Positions 1-10,959 of a DNA stretch of 64,000 bases are shown here, in pieces. Under the pieces are notes generated by a model that was given only the letters and a program-made list of their open reading frames with translations, was not told where the DNA came from and searched no databases. The stretch's first letter is position 1, and every line of letters starts with the position of its first letter. Source of the DNA: Cyphellophora europaea CBS 101466 (lineage: Eukaryota > Ascomycota > Eurotiomycetes > Chaetothyriales > Cyphellophoraceae); the NCBI RefSeq assembly GCF_000365145.1, contig NW_008481808.1, forward strand, positions 1,736,001-1,800,000. The letters run 5' to 3'. Made by a program: the position numbers and the translations under genes.

Positions 1-588
1 GAAGAAGGACGAGCCTAAACCACATTGGATCTGAAACGCCCGGGTTAAACGCTAAAGCACTGCCGCTCCCTCTAGGTGGGTGAGGGCAAGGAGAGGGAGG
101 GTCAAGCCCAATTGTGGCCGTCAAGAGCATCGTGGACAAAAATTGTTCTCCCTATCTATCAGATCTTGCATCGAAGGGATTTTTGACCTCCTGTCATCGA
201 TGCGCATTGCCCGAAGAGGTGCAGCACAGACATTCTCTTCATCTCCTTCTGCACGACCCCCAGCCACTGGCGCGCTCGCGGCTTCAGGCCTCGTTCCTGC
301 ATAAGGTCCAAACGGACTTGGCCAGAGTCCAGCTGGCCACGATCGTCGCATCTCATCACACGCGCCGTTTCTGTTCTCTCTTCTCGCCATCCTTTCTTAT
401 TCCGAATTTCTGGCGATGCGCGGCGCCTGCTGTTGACCTCGAGCGTGTTAATCCTTATTTGTCGACCGATGGTGTCCTGATGCGGTCATTGAGTTTCCGC
501 TGCAGCACTTCCCCCTAACGAACGTCTTCGCGACTTCCAACGACGCAACACGACTGTACCAGCCGCATCAGCGCGGCAACGCACCGCC
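1..588. other. intergenic, probable promoter and 5' UTR of the kelch gene
   Basis: No coding frame here is convincing; the short open frames on both strands overlap each other and have no recognisable domain. The last 250 bases contain pyrimidine-rich runs (about 360-410), common in promoters and 5' leaders of fungal genes, and lead directly into the start codon at 589. A 3' UTR of a gene left of the window cannot be excluded. Confidence 0.4.
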
Positions 589-3500
589 ATGTCCTTCCTT
601 TTCAAATCAAAAAAGAATGCGCCTCCATCCACACTCCCGCAAGCCTCGCGCAACATACACACTTCTGATGGCACTCCGCCCGCTGGCCCCAATGGCCTGA
701 TCGAGAAACAAATGGATCCTCGTCAGACACAATCGCCTCAGCCCCTTTCCAATCCTATTCCAAATGGCTCAATCAGCTCTTTGGGATCAGGAGGTGTGCC
801 CAACGGCCAGTTTCAGAGAAGAGAGCGCGCTGAATCCGAAGCGGGGGTAAGTCGCGCGTCCATAGCGTCCACGTAAATCACACTGACTCTGTGTAGGCAC
901 GGCCAAATGTTGTTTCTCAACCCCCCAATTCCGCCCTATACCCATGGTCGCAACGGCGACTAAATTTCCCAACCCCCCAGTCGAACCCCTTCCCGCGATA
1001 TGGCGCAGCGGCCAATTCAGTCGCCTCGAAGGAGGGCGATGTGTATATGATGGGCGGTCTTATCAATGGCTCAATGGTGCGCGGTGACTTGTGGATGCTC
1101 GAGTCTGGAGGCGGCAACATTTCTTGCTATCCCATCGCTACCGTTTCAGAGGGTCCAGGCCCCCGAGTCGGCCATGCTTCGCTCCTCGTTGGCAACGCGT
1201 TTATTGTGTTTGGCGGTGATACGAAAATGGACGATTCTGACGTCCTTGACGATACTCTTTATCTCCTTAATACCTGTAAGTCCAGAACCGCGACAGAAAG
1301 GCATATCTGACGAGATGCAGCATCTCGACAATGGTCGCGGGCCACTCCCCCCGGTCCTCGGCCGCCTGGCCGATATGGCCACACTCTCAATATTCTTGGC
1401 TCTAAGATTTACATTTTCGGAGGGCAGGTCGAGGGCTACTTCTTCAACGACCTTCTGGCCTTCGATCTGAACTCGCTGCAGAATCCTACCAACCAGTGGG
1501 AGTTTTTGATGCCCAATAGTACTGAGGAGGAGCAGGCCAGCAGAACCCACCCCGCGCCTCGCACTAATCATACCATGATCAGCCACAACGATCAAATGTA
1601 TCTTTTTGGTGGTACCAATGGTACATCTTGGTTCAACGATGTATGGACATACGACGCGAAAACCAATTTGTGGACCGAGCAAGATTGTATTGGCTACATT
1701 CCGGCCCCTCGCGAAGGCCACTCGGCTGCGCTTGTCAACGATGTCATGTACATCTTTGGTGGACGCACCGAAGAAGGCACCGACCTCGGGGATCTTGCTG
1801 CTTTTCGAATTACCTCGAAGAGGTGGTATACTTTTCAGAACATGGGACCATCGCCCTCACCAAGATCTGGGCACAGCATGACCGCACATGGAAAGCAGAT
1901 CATTGTACTGGCTGGAGAGCCAAGTTCAGCACCACGCGATCCGGGTGAGCTCAGCATGGTCTATGTCTTGGACACGAGCAAGATTCGCTATCCCAACGAT
2001 GCGCCCGGTTCGAACGAGAAGCAACGCACAGGTAGCCACGAGCGCCGACCAAGCAGCGAGGCCAGGAATCAGAAGAGATCTCAGTCTGGCGAGGGGCATG
2101 TGCCAATAGATGCGTTTGCACGCGCCTCGTCCATGGGTGGCCCTGTCCAGAGACCTGAAGGTGCAACAAACAGTGCACAAGGCTCACGTTTACCGAGAGC
2201 TGCCCAAGCACCGTCTGGGCCGCCTCCGCTAGGACAACCGCCAAATCCTCGAGCCAATGGCACCATGTCTCCTCAAAATGGCGCCAAGGGTCGACCTCCG
2301 CAGACTCAACCTATGGAAACCATGATGCAGGCACCTGCTGTTAAAAGTGTGCAGAAAGAAAGCAGTCGGAGCCGTGACAATAGCCCAGCGTCACATGGTC
2401 GCCGAACGCCGACCCAAAGCTCGAAAGCCAGGGCTATGGAAGCTGGTGAAGCAGCGCCAATGGTGGGCGCTGCCGTTGCCCGCCAACGGTCACTCCGTTC
2501 CCAACGTGCTCATGGCTCTATTGACAGCACGGAAGACGGTGCTCTGGGCAGGTCTGGCTCTTCACGTCATCACTCTGAGCGCCACCATTCTGATGGACAT
2601 GGCTCTCTCCGGAGTTACAACGATGAGCCTAGATCACCCAAGCTTCCTGCACACCATGAAGCTCTAGTGAAAGAGCTAGAGTCCGCAAAACGAACAAACG
2701 CTTGGTATGCATCCGAATTGGCTCTTGCCCGTAAGGGTGGCTATCAACCGACCAACGCTTCTAGCCCTACTTTCGACGAGCGAGCAGTCAGCCAATTTCA
2801 TGATGACGATAAGCCGCTCATCGAAGCTTTCATGACCATGCGTTCCGAAATGGTCAAGATGCAACAGGCAATGGAGCATCAGTCTGCTTCAACCGCAAAA
2901 CGCATTGCTGAGGTCGAGCATCAGCGGGATGCTGCTGTAACAGAAGCCGCGTATGCAAGAGCCAAGCTTGCGGCTCACGGCGGAAGTCAACGAAGCACAC
3001 CACAGCCCGATACCTCTGACGATGCAGACCGGTCAACTGACATCAGCAGGCGTTTAGCGCTAGCACTGTCCGCGACGAATGATCATAAAGTCAAGCTTGA
3101 TGTCTTAAACAACGACCTCAGCAACGAGAAGAAAGCAAGAGAAGCCGCCGAAGAAGCCGCTGAAGCAGCACAGCGCCGTCTTGATGAGCTGAATCAAGGT
3201 CGGAACCCTGCCGAACTCGAAGGATTGCGTGCCGAGCTGCATGAAGCGCAAGGAAGCGCTAGGTCTGAAGCAAGCTTCCGAGCAGAGGCCGAAGAGAAAC
3301 TTCGCCTACTCCAAGCCGAGTTTCAATCTATTACGGAGAAGCACGAAAGCGGTTCATCGCGCTTAAAGGACTCGGTTGCTTCTATCGCCGCTCTCGAAGC
3401 CGCGGTGGCTGCGTCGAGTGGGAAGGTCACCCTGTACGAGCGACAATTAGAAGAGGAACGGACAAGGCGTGAAGAGGCTGAGCGAAAGATGGCACAGCTT

Positions 3501-5006
3501 CGAGCTGAACATGAAGAACGCACCACCGAACTGGAGAATACCTCGAAACGTCTACGAGATGTTGAAGCGATGGCGGAGACCCATGCCAACGAAGCGAATA
3601 CTCACCGTGCTGCGCTCATGGCTGGACTTGCGAATTTGTCCACCTCTAAGAGTGTCGTGGAGAATGGACCAAGCGAGGAGAGACTCGCAGCCTTGCAAGA
3701 AAACGCCGAACGTGCCAATGCTCTTGCTAAGCAGCACCAGGTGGCAGCGGATGCTGCTGCGGACAAGCTTCGTGCCGCAGAGGAGAGAATTGCCGGTCTA
3801 GAAGCCTACCAAGAGCAGTCGAGTCGCGAGGGCCTTCAGATCCGACGCCAGCTCCAGTCAGCGCTCCGAGACGCACAGAATTATCAGAACGAACTGCGCG
3901 ATGTAAGAACGACCTATGAATCTCATCAACGCGATGCCAGCGCCCTGGCCGTCCAACACGGGGCTCTCAAGGATCTCCTTGGTGAGCGTGGCATTGATAT
4001 GACCAATACTCGACGGTCGCCCGCATTCGGTGAATCCCCGGCGTCCCGATTTGGCACTCCTGAGCAGGGTCGCCTCAAGGAGCTTGAGACGCAGCTACAG
4101 AGCAGTCTCAGGGCCCACGATGAGACGAAGGCTCAATTCGAGGGAAAACTGCAGGAGGCTGACAGCACTTACCGCGAGAAATTGGAGCAACTTGAGAACG
4201 ATTATCAGTCTGCTGTGCACTACGTCAAGGGCACGGAGAAGATGCTCAAGAAGATGAGGGAAGAGTTGACGAAATACAAGACGGCCAATTCCCAACTCCA
4301 AACGGATCTTGACAACGCTCGCAGTGGCAGTAAAGCAAGCGAAGCAGAAAGTTCAACCTGGTCAGCCGAGAGGGTGAGGCTGCAGGACGACATGGAGGAG
4401 CTGAAGACCAAGATGAGCGGCCAGATCACAGCTCTAGAGGCGAACCTCGCCTCGGTGCAGAGGGAGTTGGCCGCCGCCCGCGAAGATCGTGACAAGCAGC
4501 AAGCTGACCACCAAAACCTTGTCAAATCCACGCAACAAGCTGAGAAGGAGCTTGAATCCCTCAAGCACGAGAATGGGATGCTTCAAACACGTGCTGAAGA
4601 GGCGGAACAACGTGTCACAATGCTACTCGACCAAGTCGGCACTACGGTTGGCAACTACAGAAGGCAGTCCCAACTACCTCCCGGTGCACCTAATGGTGTC
4701 TCTCACAATCGTGACCCAAGCGAGTCCACAGCAACGGACACCTCATCGCATGATGAGGCCGAGAGACCTGAAGAGCGGGGGTCTCTTGCGCTGGACAATC
4801 TAGCCTCCGAACTTGAGACGCTACGCTCGCAATGGGAGAGTACGAGCCGCAACAATTATAGACTCAGCAACCAATTCGACTTCGAGAGAACACCGACCAG
4901 GGAGAACACTGGCGGCGAACTGATGAGCGACAGCCTTGCAGACTGGAGGAGGAGACTGGACGAGGACGAGAAGACAACGGGTCCGGGACTAAATGTACCG
5001 AAGTAA
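589..5006 (+). CDS. tea1: Kelch-repeat, coiled-coil cell-end marker (Tea1/KelA-like)
   Basis: Joined from exons 589-846, 897-1275 and 1321-5006; introns of 50 and 45 nt have GTAAGT donors and keep one frame, giving about 1440 aa. Residues 1-86 are low complexity. A run of kelch blades (motifs such as FPRYGAA, GRYGHTL, PREGHSA, PRSGHSM followed by YIFGG-type strands) spans about residues 105-435. A Ser/Pro/Gln-rich linker follows, then a long Glu/Ala/Arg-rich coiled coil at about 670-1350. This order is that of fission yeast Tea1 and Aspergillus KelA, which ride microtubule ends to the cell tip and recruit formin and polarity factors. By homology it should act at the hyphal apex. The start ATG lies 34 nt after a CACGACTG stretch and gives an N-terminus without signal peptide. 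Family assignment is secure; the one-to-one link to Tea1 rather than another Kel protein is inferred. Confidence 0.9.
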
Positions 5007-5694
5007 ATGCGCATAACCCGGCGACAATGCACCTACTTGTATTACTGGATTTGCACATACGGTGTCAAATCGGACACCACGAGCAGCTATGACAAGGTAT
5101 ATTGGTATCTGGCGAAGGGTTTGTTTTGAGCAAGGATGCTGGCGTCATTTCTGTCTTGACGAGGTTCGATCTTTGACACGAACTATGAACATCGAGCTAC
5201 CTACTGGCTAAGTGGCTCTGTAATGTAGTGTACCTTCAATTGTGCAAATTGCACACTATCAGAAATAGTGGACAGGGCACAAAACTGCTTACATCATTTG
5301 ATCATACCACAGCTTTCAACGATCCTGGTGCTGCAGTGATGACCTGGGTGACCTCGCTGCCGCTCGTGGTGAATGAGGCTGTGAGTCAGCCTTGCCAGCG
5401 AAAAGTAACTGCGGCGGCGTCTCTGACCTCACTCGATGTGACTATCGGTGGTCGGCGTGCACTAACTTTGTGACTGCCCTCCGAGCGACAATTACACTCG
5501 CCATTTGTGACTTCGCAATCGGCACCCTCTATCCCTGAGTCGACTTGACACACACGTCCAGAACAGCCTCGTATTCAACACGACGGCTGCGGATGCCTTC
5601 GACTGTGGGTGAAGCTGGTGCGCCGCACCGCAGCTACTACCTCGCTTCAGCCTAAGCTTGACTTCCTTTGACATTCCACTCTCTTTTCCTCTCG
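5007..5694. other. intergenic between tea1-like and kog1
   Basis: Tandem + strand neighbours flank 688 bases. I see no ORF with a domain. The right half should hold the kog1 promoter and leader; nothing sharper than CT-rich runs just before 5695 is visible. Confidence 0.4.
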
Positions 5695-8600
5695 ATGCGC
5701 GATCCCGCCATGGGCGCCGAAGAGCCCTCGCCGCGGCAGCTCCCGTTAAGATCCCCGCGACCGATGATCCAACTTGAGGCCTACGACAGTGCTACACCAG
5801 AAGAATCACAGCAAGAATCACAAGATCGACAAGCACGTCAGTCTCGGGGCCTACCAAACGGCAACTCTCTGTTGGCAAACGGCCATGTCAATGGCCACGT
5901 CTCTCCGCAGCGTAGTCCTCAACTCGGACTTCCTGAAAGAATAGTCCCAAGAGAAGTTGAACAAGCCGCTCTCCAGCGCCGACCTTCGCCCCTCGTAAGA
6001 AATCGCAGTGAATTCGGACCACGAACAAACACTACCAGTATCGATGGCACGCCGCTGGATGGCAGAGTCTTCAACAACAAGCATGATGGAGATCTGACCT
6101 CTGAAGAAAGACTGGCTCATATTCGACATGGGTGGGATAATGAACACAACTCAGATGAGTACTTGTCACTGCTGAACTCGACGTTTTACATGTACTACAC
6201 TGAGAAGCGACACGAAAGCAACGGCAATCCATCAGCGGACTCCAGTCAGTATCCGAATAGCAATTGGCGTATGCGGGATCGAATGAAGACAGTATCGGCG
6301 GCTTTGGCTCTGTGTCTCAATATCGGCGTCGACCCTCCTGATGTTATCAAGACCAACCCCACTGCGAAACTGGAGGCATGGCTTGACCCCTCGGGCAGCA
6401 ACAGCGGGTCAACCAAGATGATGGAGCAGATCGGCAAGCGTCTTCAGGAGCAATACGAGACGCTCAGCCTACGAACAAGATACAAGCAGTATCTTGACCC
6501 AGCCATCGAAGAGACCAAGCGCTTTTGCGTCTCTTTGCGTCGCAATGCAAAAGATGAGCGAGTTCTCTTCCATTACAATGGCCATGGTGTGCCTCTCCCG
6601 ACCGCTTCAGGAGAGCTCTGGGTATTCAACAAAAACTACACCCAGTACATTCCGATCGGTGTCTACGACTTACAGTCTTGGCTCGCTGGACCTAGTCTGT
6701 TCGTCTACGATGTATCCCACGCTGGCAATATTCTGCACAACTTCGATACCTTCATCGTCAAGCACGAAAAGGAGAACGAAGAGGCCAGGAAGAAAGATCC
6801 CACCACACCCATTCAGAACTATAGCGATTGCATCCAGCTTGCTGCGTGCGGCAGAAACGAGATGCTGCCCACCAATCCCGACCTTCCAGCTGATCTTTTC
6901 ACTTGCTGTTTAACCACCCCAATCGATATTGCTTTGAGGTGGTTTGTACTGCAAAACCCATTGCCAACCAGCATCGAGATCACGGACTATAAGATCCCAA
7001 TACCTGGTCGTTTGCAAGACCGTCGCAGCCCACTGGGCGAGCTGAACTGGATCTTCACAGCCATCACCGATACGATTGCCTGGAACACTCTTCCAAGAGC
7101 ACTGTTCAAGAAGCTATTCAGGCAAGATCTATTGGTTGCAGCGCTGTTCCGCAATTTCTTGCTAAGCGACCGCATCATGCGAGCCAACCACTGCCATCCT
7201 AGTTCTTCCCCTCCCATGCCCGAGACACATCATCATCCCCTATGGCAAAGCTGGGATCTGGCGGTGGATAATGTCTTGACCCAACTGCCTGCGCTTCTCG
7301 AAGCTGAAGCTGGAAAGCGCGTCTACGACTACGAACACTCAACTTTCTTCTCTGAGCAGCTGACAGCATTTGAGGTGTATTTGAGCTCGGGTCCAACTAA
7401 AGACCATGCCCCTGATCAACTGCCGATCGTCCTCCAGGTTCTCCTCAGTCAGGTCCACCGCCTGAGGGCCTTGATACTACTAAGCAAGTTCCTCGACCTT
7501 GGTCCCTGGGCCGTGCACCTTGCGCTCAGTATTGGCATCTTTCCATACGTGCTCAAGCTACTTCAGGCCGCTTCAATAGAGCTGAAGCCTGTCATGGTGT
7601 TCATCTGGGCCAGGATCATGGCAGTTGACAGTTCTGTGCATGTGGAACTCTTGAAGGACAACGGCATACACTACTTCATCACGATCATGAGTCCCCAGTC
7701 GGAGATACCCGTCCCGAACAAGAGCGAGCATCGTGCAATGTGCTCTTTCATTGTTGCCACGTTTTGCAGGGGTTATTCGCAAGGCCAGACTGTATGCCTA
7801 GTTCCAGAACTAGTCAAGGCCTGCCTGGAGAACATGACGGAGCCTGAGAACCCTCTGCTGCGACAATGGTCGTGTCTGTGCTTGAGTACGCTGTGGTGCG
7901 AGTACGCAGATGCCAAATGGATGGGCATCAGACAAGGCGCCCATCTTCGGTTATGCGAGCTCTCCGTCGACCCAGTCCCCGAGGTACGTGCGGCTATGCT
8001 TCACGCTTTGACAACTTTCCTCGGCATTCCAGATATGACCGAACAGATTGCTCAGATCGAGGAAGACGTTGCTTCATCAGTTCTTTTCATGACTGCTGAT
8101 GGTAGTACTTTGGTCCGCAAAGAGCTACTTGTCTTCCTGTCGGCTTTTGTCAAGCGACACCAGAATAAGTTTACGGTGGCCGCGCTCGAACAGTTGCTGC
8201 AGGAGAGAGACCTACGCCCTGGTAAGGATGGGGACGTAAGCGATACCGAGACCATCCGATCATTATCTTCAGCGATGTTGTCCGCAAATACGATTTACGG
8301 CACTGTCTGGACCCAGATCGTCGTCATGTCATGCGACCCTAACGTCGAAGTTGCTCGTAGTGCTTCGGCAGTCGTGGATTGCATTCACGAAGTTCTGGTC
8401 AACTCACCTCTTCGTTCCCATGCTCTTGCAGTCATCGATGACCTTTTGCGCTCTTCGCGCAGACAGGACGCTGCTCTTAAGCGGACACCATCCAGGGAAT
8501 CGCTTCGGTCGGTCAAGGAGCCCCTGCCTCGGACGCCAACCCCTCAGCTGGAGAAACAGAGCAGCTATCTTTCTCTGGGCAGCTTGAAGCGCACTGCCAG

Positions 8601-10065
8601 TTCTCTCCGTCACCTTGCCTTTGGTGCACCTGATGGAATTGCTTCATCCGGGACTACTCCTGTGGTCTCGCCTTCCAAGCCGACGAAACCCAGTCAGCCT
8701 CTGCCTCCAGCTCATACCCCTCGGGGGCGTCTCCCGGCCGAATGGAGCAGAGCTCCAAATGCTCAGGATATCACCGCCTCTGCAGGCTCTTACCAACAGG
8801 CGCCTACTCCACCATGCGCAGGATCGAACCCTAAACTGGGAGACCCGGTAGCCCATCTTCCGCTGCAGAGCACATTGTTCGAGTGGTCAACCGAATACTT
8901 CCGCGAGCCGCAGATGCGAGCCCACGATCCAGACGAACCTGGTTCTGCTGATTACAATCAGCGGTTGTGGCGTCGTACTCGCAACGAGAAGATTATTGCC
9001 GAGAGTCAACCTCTTAAGAGTGTGGCTGGCTCATCAAAGTGGACTCGGCTGGATGCATTCATCAACAACCAGTCACAGCCTATGCATATGACCTTCCATC
9101 AGTTTGACGATCACCTCGCAGTGACTGACGACAAAGATACGGTGAGCATCTGGGATTGGCAGAGCAATGTTCAGCTAGCACGGTTCTCCAATGCAAATCC
9201 GCAGGGCAGCCGCATCAACGATGCACGATTTGTGAACGAGGATGATCATCAGCCGCTCCTCATGGTCGGCAGTAGCGATGGAGTGCTAAAGGTATATCGG
9301 CAGTACTGGGATCAGAAAGAGGTCAACGTCGTTGCTGCATGGCGAGCGCTTACGGAGATTCTTCCCAGCAACCGTGCTGCGGGACTCGTCTTTGACTGGC
9401 AGCAAGGTCGTGGCCGAGTGCTGGCAGCTGGTGATGTCAAAATCATCAAGGTCTGGAATGCGGCAACGGAGCTTTGTGTGGCAGACATCCCAGCACGAAG
9501 CGGTAGCTGTGTCACCAGCCTCACGAGCGACCAAGTCGCCGGTGATGTATTTGTTGCTGGTTTCGGCGATGGCGTGGTGCGTGTCTTTGACCAACGCATG
9601 CATGTGAAGAGTTCCATGGTCAAGATCTGGCGGGAGCATCGGCAATGGGTGACTAACGTCAAGATGCAGAGAGGCGGAGTGCGGGAGCTAGTAAGCGCGA
9701 GTCGCAACGGCGAAGTGAAGCTATGGGACTTGAGGAGCGACAAGTCGGTACTGTCACTCAATGTGACCGGTGGTGGTCAGACGGGTGGCGCCGGTGGATT
9801 GGAGCGTGACGCTACCGTCCGCACACTTTCGGTTCATGAACACGCCCCAGTTTTCGCGGTGGGCACCGACCGACATGAGGTCAAGAGTTTCAACACTTCA
9901 GGCACTGCTCTAGGCGGGTTCGAGCCGCTAAATGGGGGGGCCAAAGCGTTTGCGGTGGGTGGGCGAAAATCGAATGCGATTGTCGCAACGGCCTACCATC
10001 CCCACAAGATGCTGCTGGCGTGCGCTGGCTGGGGTAATGGACATGTGAGCTTGATCGGATACTAA
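5695..10065 (+). CDS. kog1: TORC1 subunit Kog1/Raptor
   Basis: Single exon, 1456 aa from the ATG at 5695. The open frame extends upstream only through a TTG. A second ATG at 5710 has the better context (GCCATGG) and may be the true start, removing five residues. Residues 1-140 are disordered. The raptor N-terminal conserved, caspase-like domain covers about 150-490, with the FHYNGHGVP motif and the WVFN..YTQYIP segment. HEAT-like helices fill the middle (about 560-880), a Ser/Pro-rich linker follows, and seven WD40-type blades occupy about 1080-1456. Kog1/Raptor scaffolds TOR kinase complex 1 and presents substrates, at the vacuole surface in yeast. In the caspase-like fold the position that is cysteine in yeast and human raptor (as I remember them) is valine here (residue 340, codon 6712-6714). 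Length and domain order fit an intact gene. Confidence 0.95.
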   Translation: MRDPAMGAEEPSPRQLPLRSPRPMIQLEAYDSATPEESQQESQDRQARQSRGLPNGNSLLANGHVNGHVSPQRSPQLGLPERIVPREVEQAALQRRPSPLVRNRSEFGPRTNTTSIDGTPLDGRVFNNKHDGDLTSEERLAHIRHGWDNEHNSDEYLSLLNSTFYMYYTEKRHESNGNPSADSSQYPNSNWRMRDRMKTVSAALALCLNIGVDPPDVIKTNPTAKLEAWLDPSGSNSGSTKMMEQIGKRLQEQYETLSLRTRYKQYLDPAIEETKRFCVSLRRNAKDERVLFHYNGHGVPLPTASGELWVFNKNYTQYIPIGVYDLQSWLAGPSLFVYDVSHAGNILHNFDTFIVKHEKENEEARKKDPTTPIQNYSDCIQLAACGRNEMLPTNPDLPADLFTCCLTTPIDIALRWFVLQNPLPTSIEITDYKIPIPGRLQDRRSPLGELNWIFTAITDTIAWNTLPRALFKKLFRQDLLVAALFRNFLLSDRIMRANHCHPSSSPPMPETHHHPLWQSWDLAVDNVLTQLPALLEAEAGKRVYDYEHSTFFSEQLTAFEVYLSSGPTKDHAPDQLPIVLQVLLSQVHRLRALILLSKFLDLGPWAVHLALSIGIFPYVLKLLQAASIELKPVMVFIWARIMAVDSSVHVELLKDNGIHYFITIMSPQSEIPVPNKSEHRAMCSFIVATFCRGYSQGQTVCLVPELVKACLENMTEPENPLLRQWSCLCLSTLWCEYADAKWMGIRQGAHLRLCELSVDPVPEVRAAMLHALTTFLGIPDMTEQIAQIEEDVASSVLFMTADGSTLVRKELLVFLSAFVKRHQNKFTVAALEQLLQERDLRPGKDGDVSDTETIRSLSSAMLSANTIYGTVWTQIVVMSCDPNVEVARSASAVVDCIHEVLVNSPLRSHALAVIDDLLRSSRRQDAALKRTPSRESLRSVKEPLPRTPTPQLEKQSSYLSLGSLKRTASSLRHLAFGAPDGIASSGTTPVVSPSKPTKPSQPLPPAHTPRGRLPAEWSRAPNAQDITASAGSYQQAPTPPCAGSNPKLGDPVAHLPLQSTLFEWSTEYFREPQMRAHDPDEPGSADYNQRLWRRTRNEKIIAESQPLKSVAGSSKWTRLDAFINNQSQPMHMTFHQFDDHLAVTDDKDTVSIWDWQSNVQLARFSNANPQGSRINDARFVNEDDHQPLLMVGSSDGVLKVYRQYWDQKEVNVVAAWRALTEILPSNRAAGLVFDWQQGRGRVLAAGDVKIIKVWNAATELCVADIPARSGSCVTSLTSDQVAGDVFVAGFGDGVVRVFDQRMHVKSSMVKIWREHRQWVTNVKMQRGGVRELVSASRNGEVKLWDLRSDKSVLSLNVTGGGQTGGAGGLERDATVRTLSVHEHAPVFAVGTDRHEVKSFNTSGTALGGFEPLNGGAKAFAVGGRKSNAIVATAYHPHKMLLACAGWGNGHVSLIGY

Positions 10066-10959
10066 ACAGTGGTATGGGAATGATATCAGGGCATCGCGGG
10101 CGGCGTTTGTGCTTCAAGCACGGAATTACGGTATTCTGGCTGCGTTCCCCACGTCAATGTCAGCATTGCTGCGTTAGACGCAGAGGAGATGATATTGAAT
10201 CCGCCGAGCCTGCAGGCAGATCTGAAGATGTTGCAGAAGGAGGTCTAGTCCTTTCGATCTTGAACCTGAATGGTTCAATATTGCCGAACGAAGTCAAGCG
10301 ACCAAGAGTCTCGTGTCAGCGTCTAGCTACTCGTACAGTCTAACGATCTGTAGAGAGTAAACTTGCCGAGCTGGGGTTCAGCTTGGCCCACGCCCCTGCA
10401 TCGATGATCAGACTGAGCTTCACGTGCGAGCCGTGCGAGCTTCTTTAGCTACCTCGGCTGTCTGCAGCACAATTGTCATTTGAGACGATACTCTGCCTGA
10501 GAGCCCCTGCTCACGAGTCAGCGTTGTACGGGGTAGAGCAAGGAGCAGGGAATTGGACTGCTTCTATTCGCCGATCTTTTAATCAGCTCAGCGTAGCTGC
10601 GTCGTGCCGCTGCGTATCTGGAGATTAAGCGAGACAAGTACGGGCACTCCACACGATTACCTACTACCCGGTGGGTAATGCATGCGCTCCATCAACAACA
10701 GCTTGTCCTTTGCCTGATGAGGTCCCCGCTCGGCTATTGTCGTTGACTCCATCCATATAATACGAGATGAGGAAGGTGATGTGACGGGAGAGAGCTGACA
10801 TTTGTGCCAGAACAGCTTCCTAGGTTGGCCACAGGCTGACGCTTCACACACCAAAATTGTCGACCATAGCGCTCCAGTCCTTGCTGACCTCAGCCCGTCT
10901 CTGAGGGTGATAACCACCTTCGCGCCACCTTTCCCCTTCATTGTGTTTACTGTGCAACC
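10066..10959. other. intergenic upstream of the alcohol oxidase gene
   Basis: 894 bases between two + strand genes. The small ORFs on both strands have no domain. It should contain the kog1 terminator and the promoter of the alcohol oxidase; I see no clear operator or repeat. Confidence 0.4.

Noticed and set aside
1146..1721. 191-aa ORF on minus inside the kelch gene
   Set aside because: Shadow of kelch-encoding exons.
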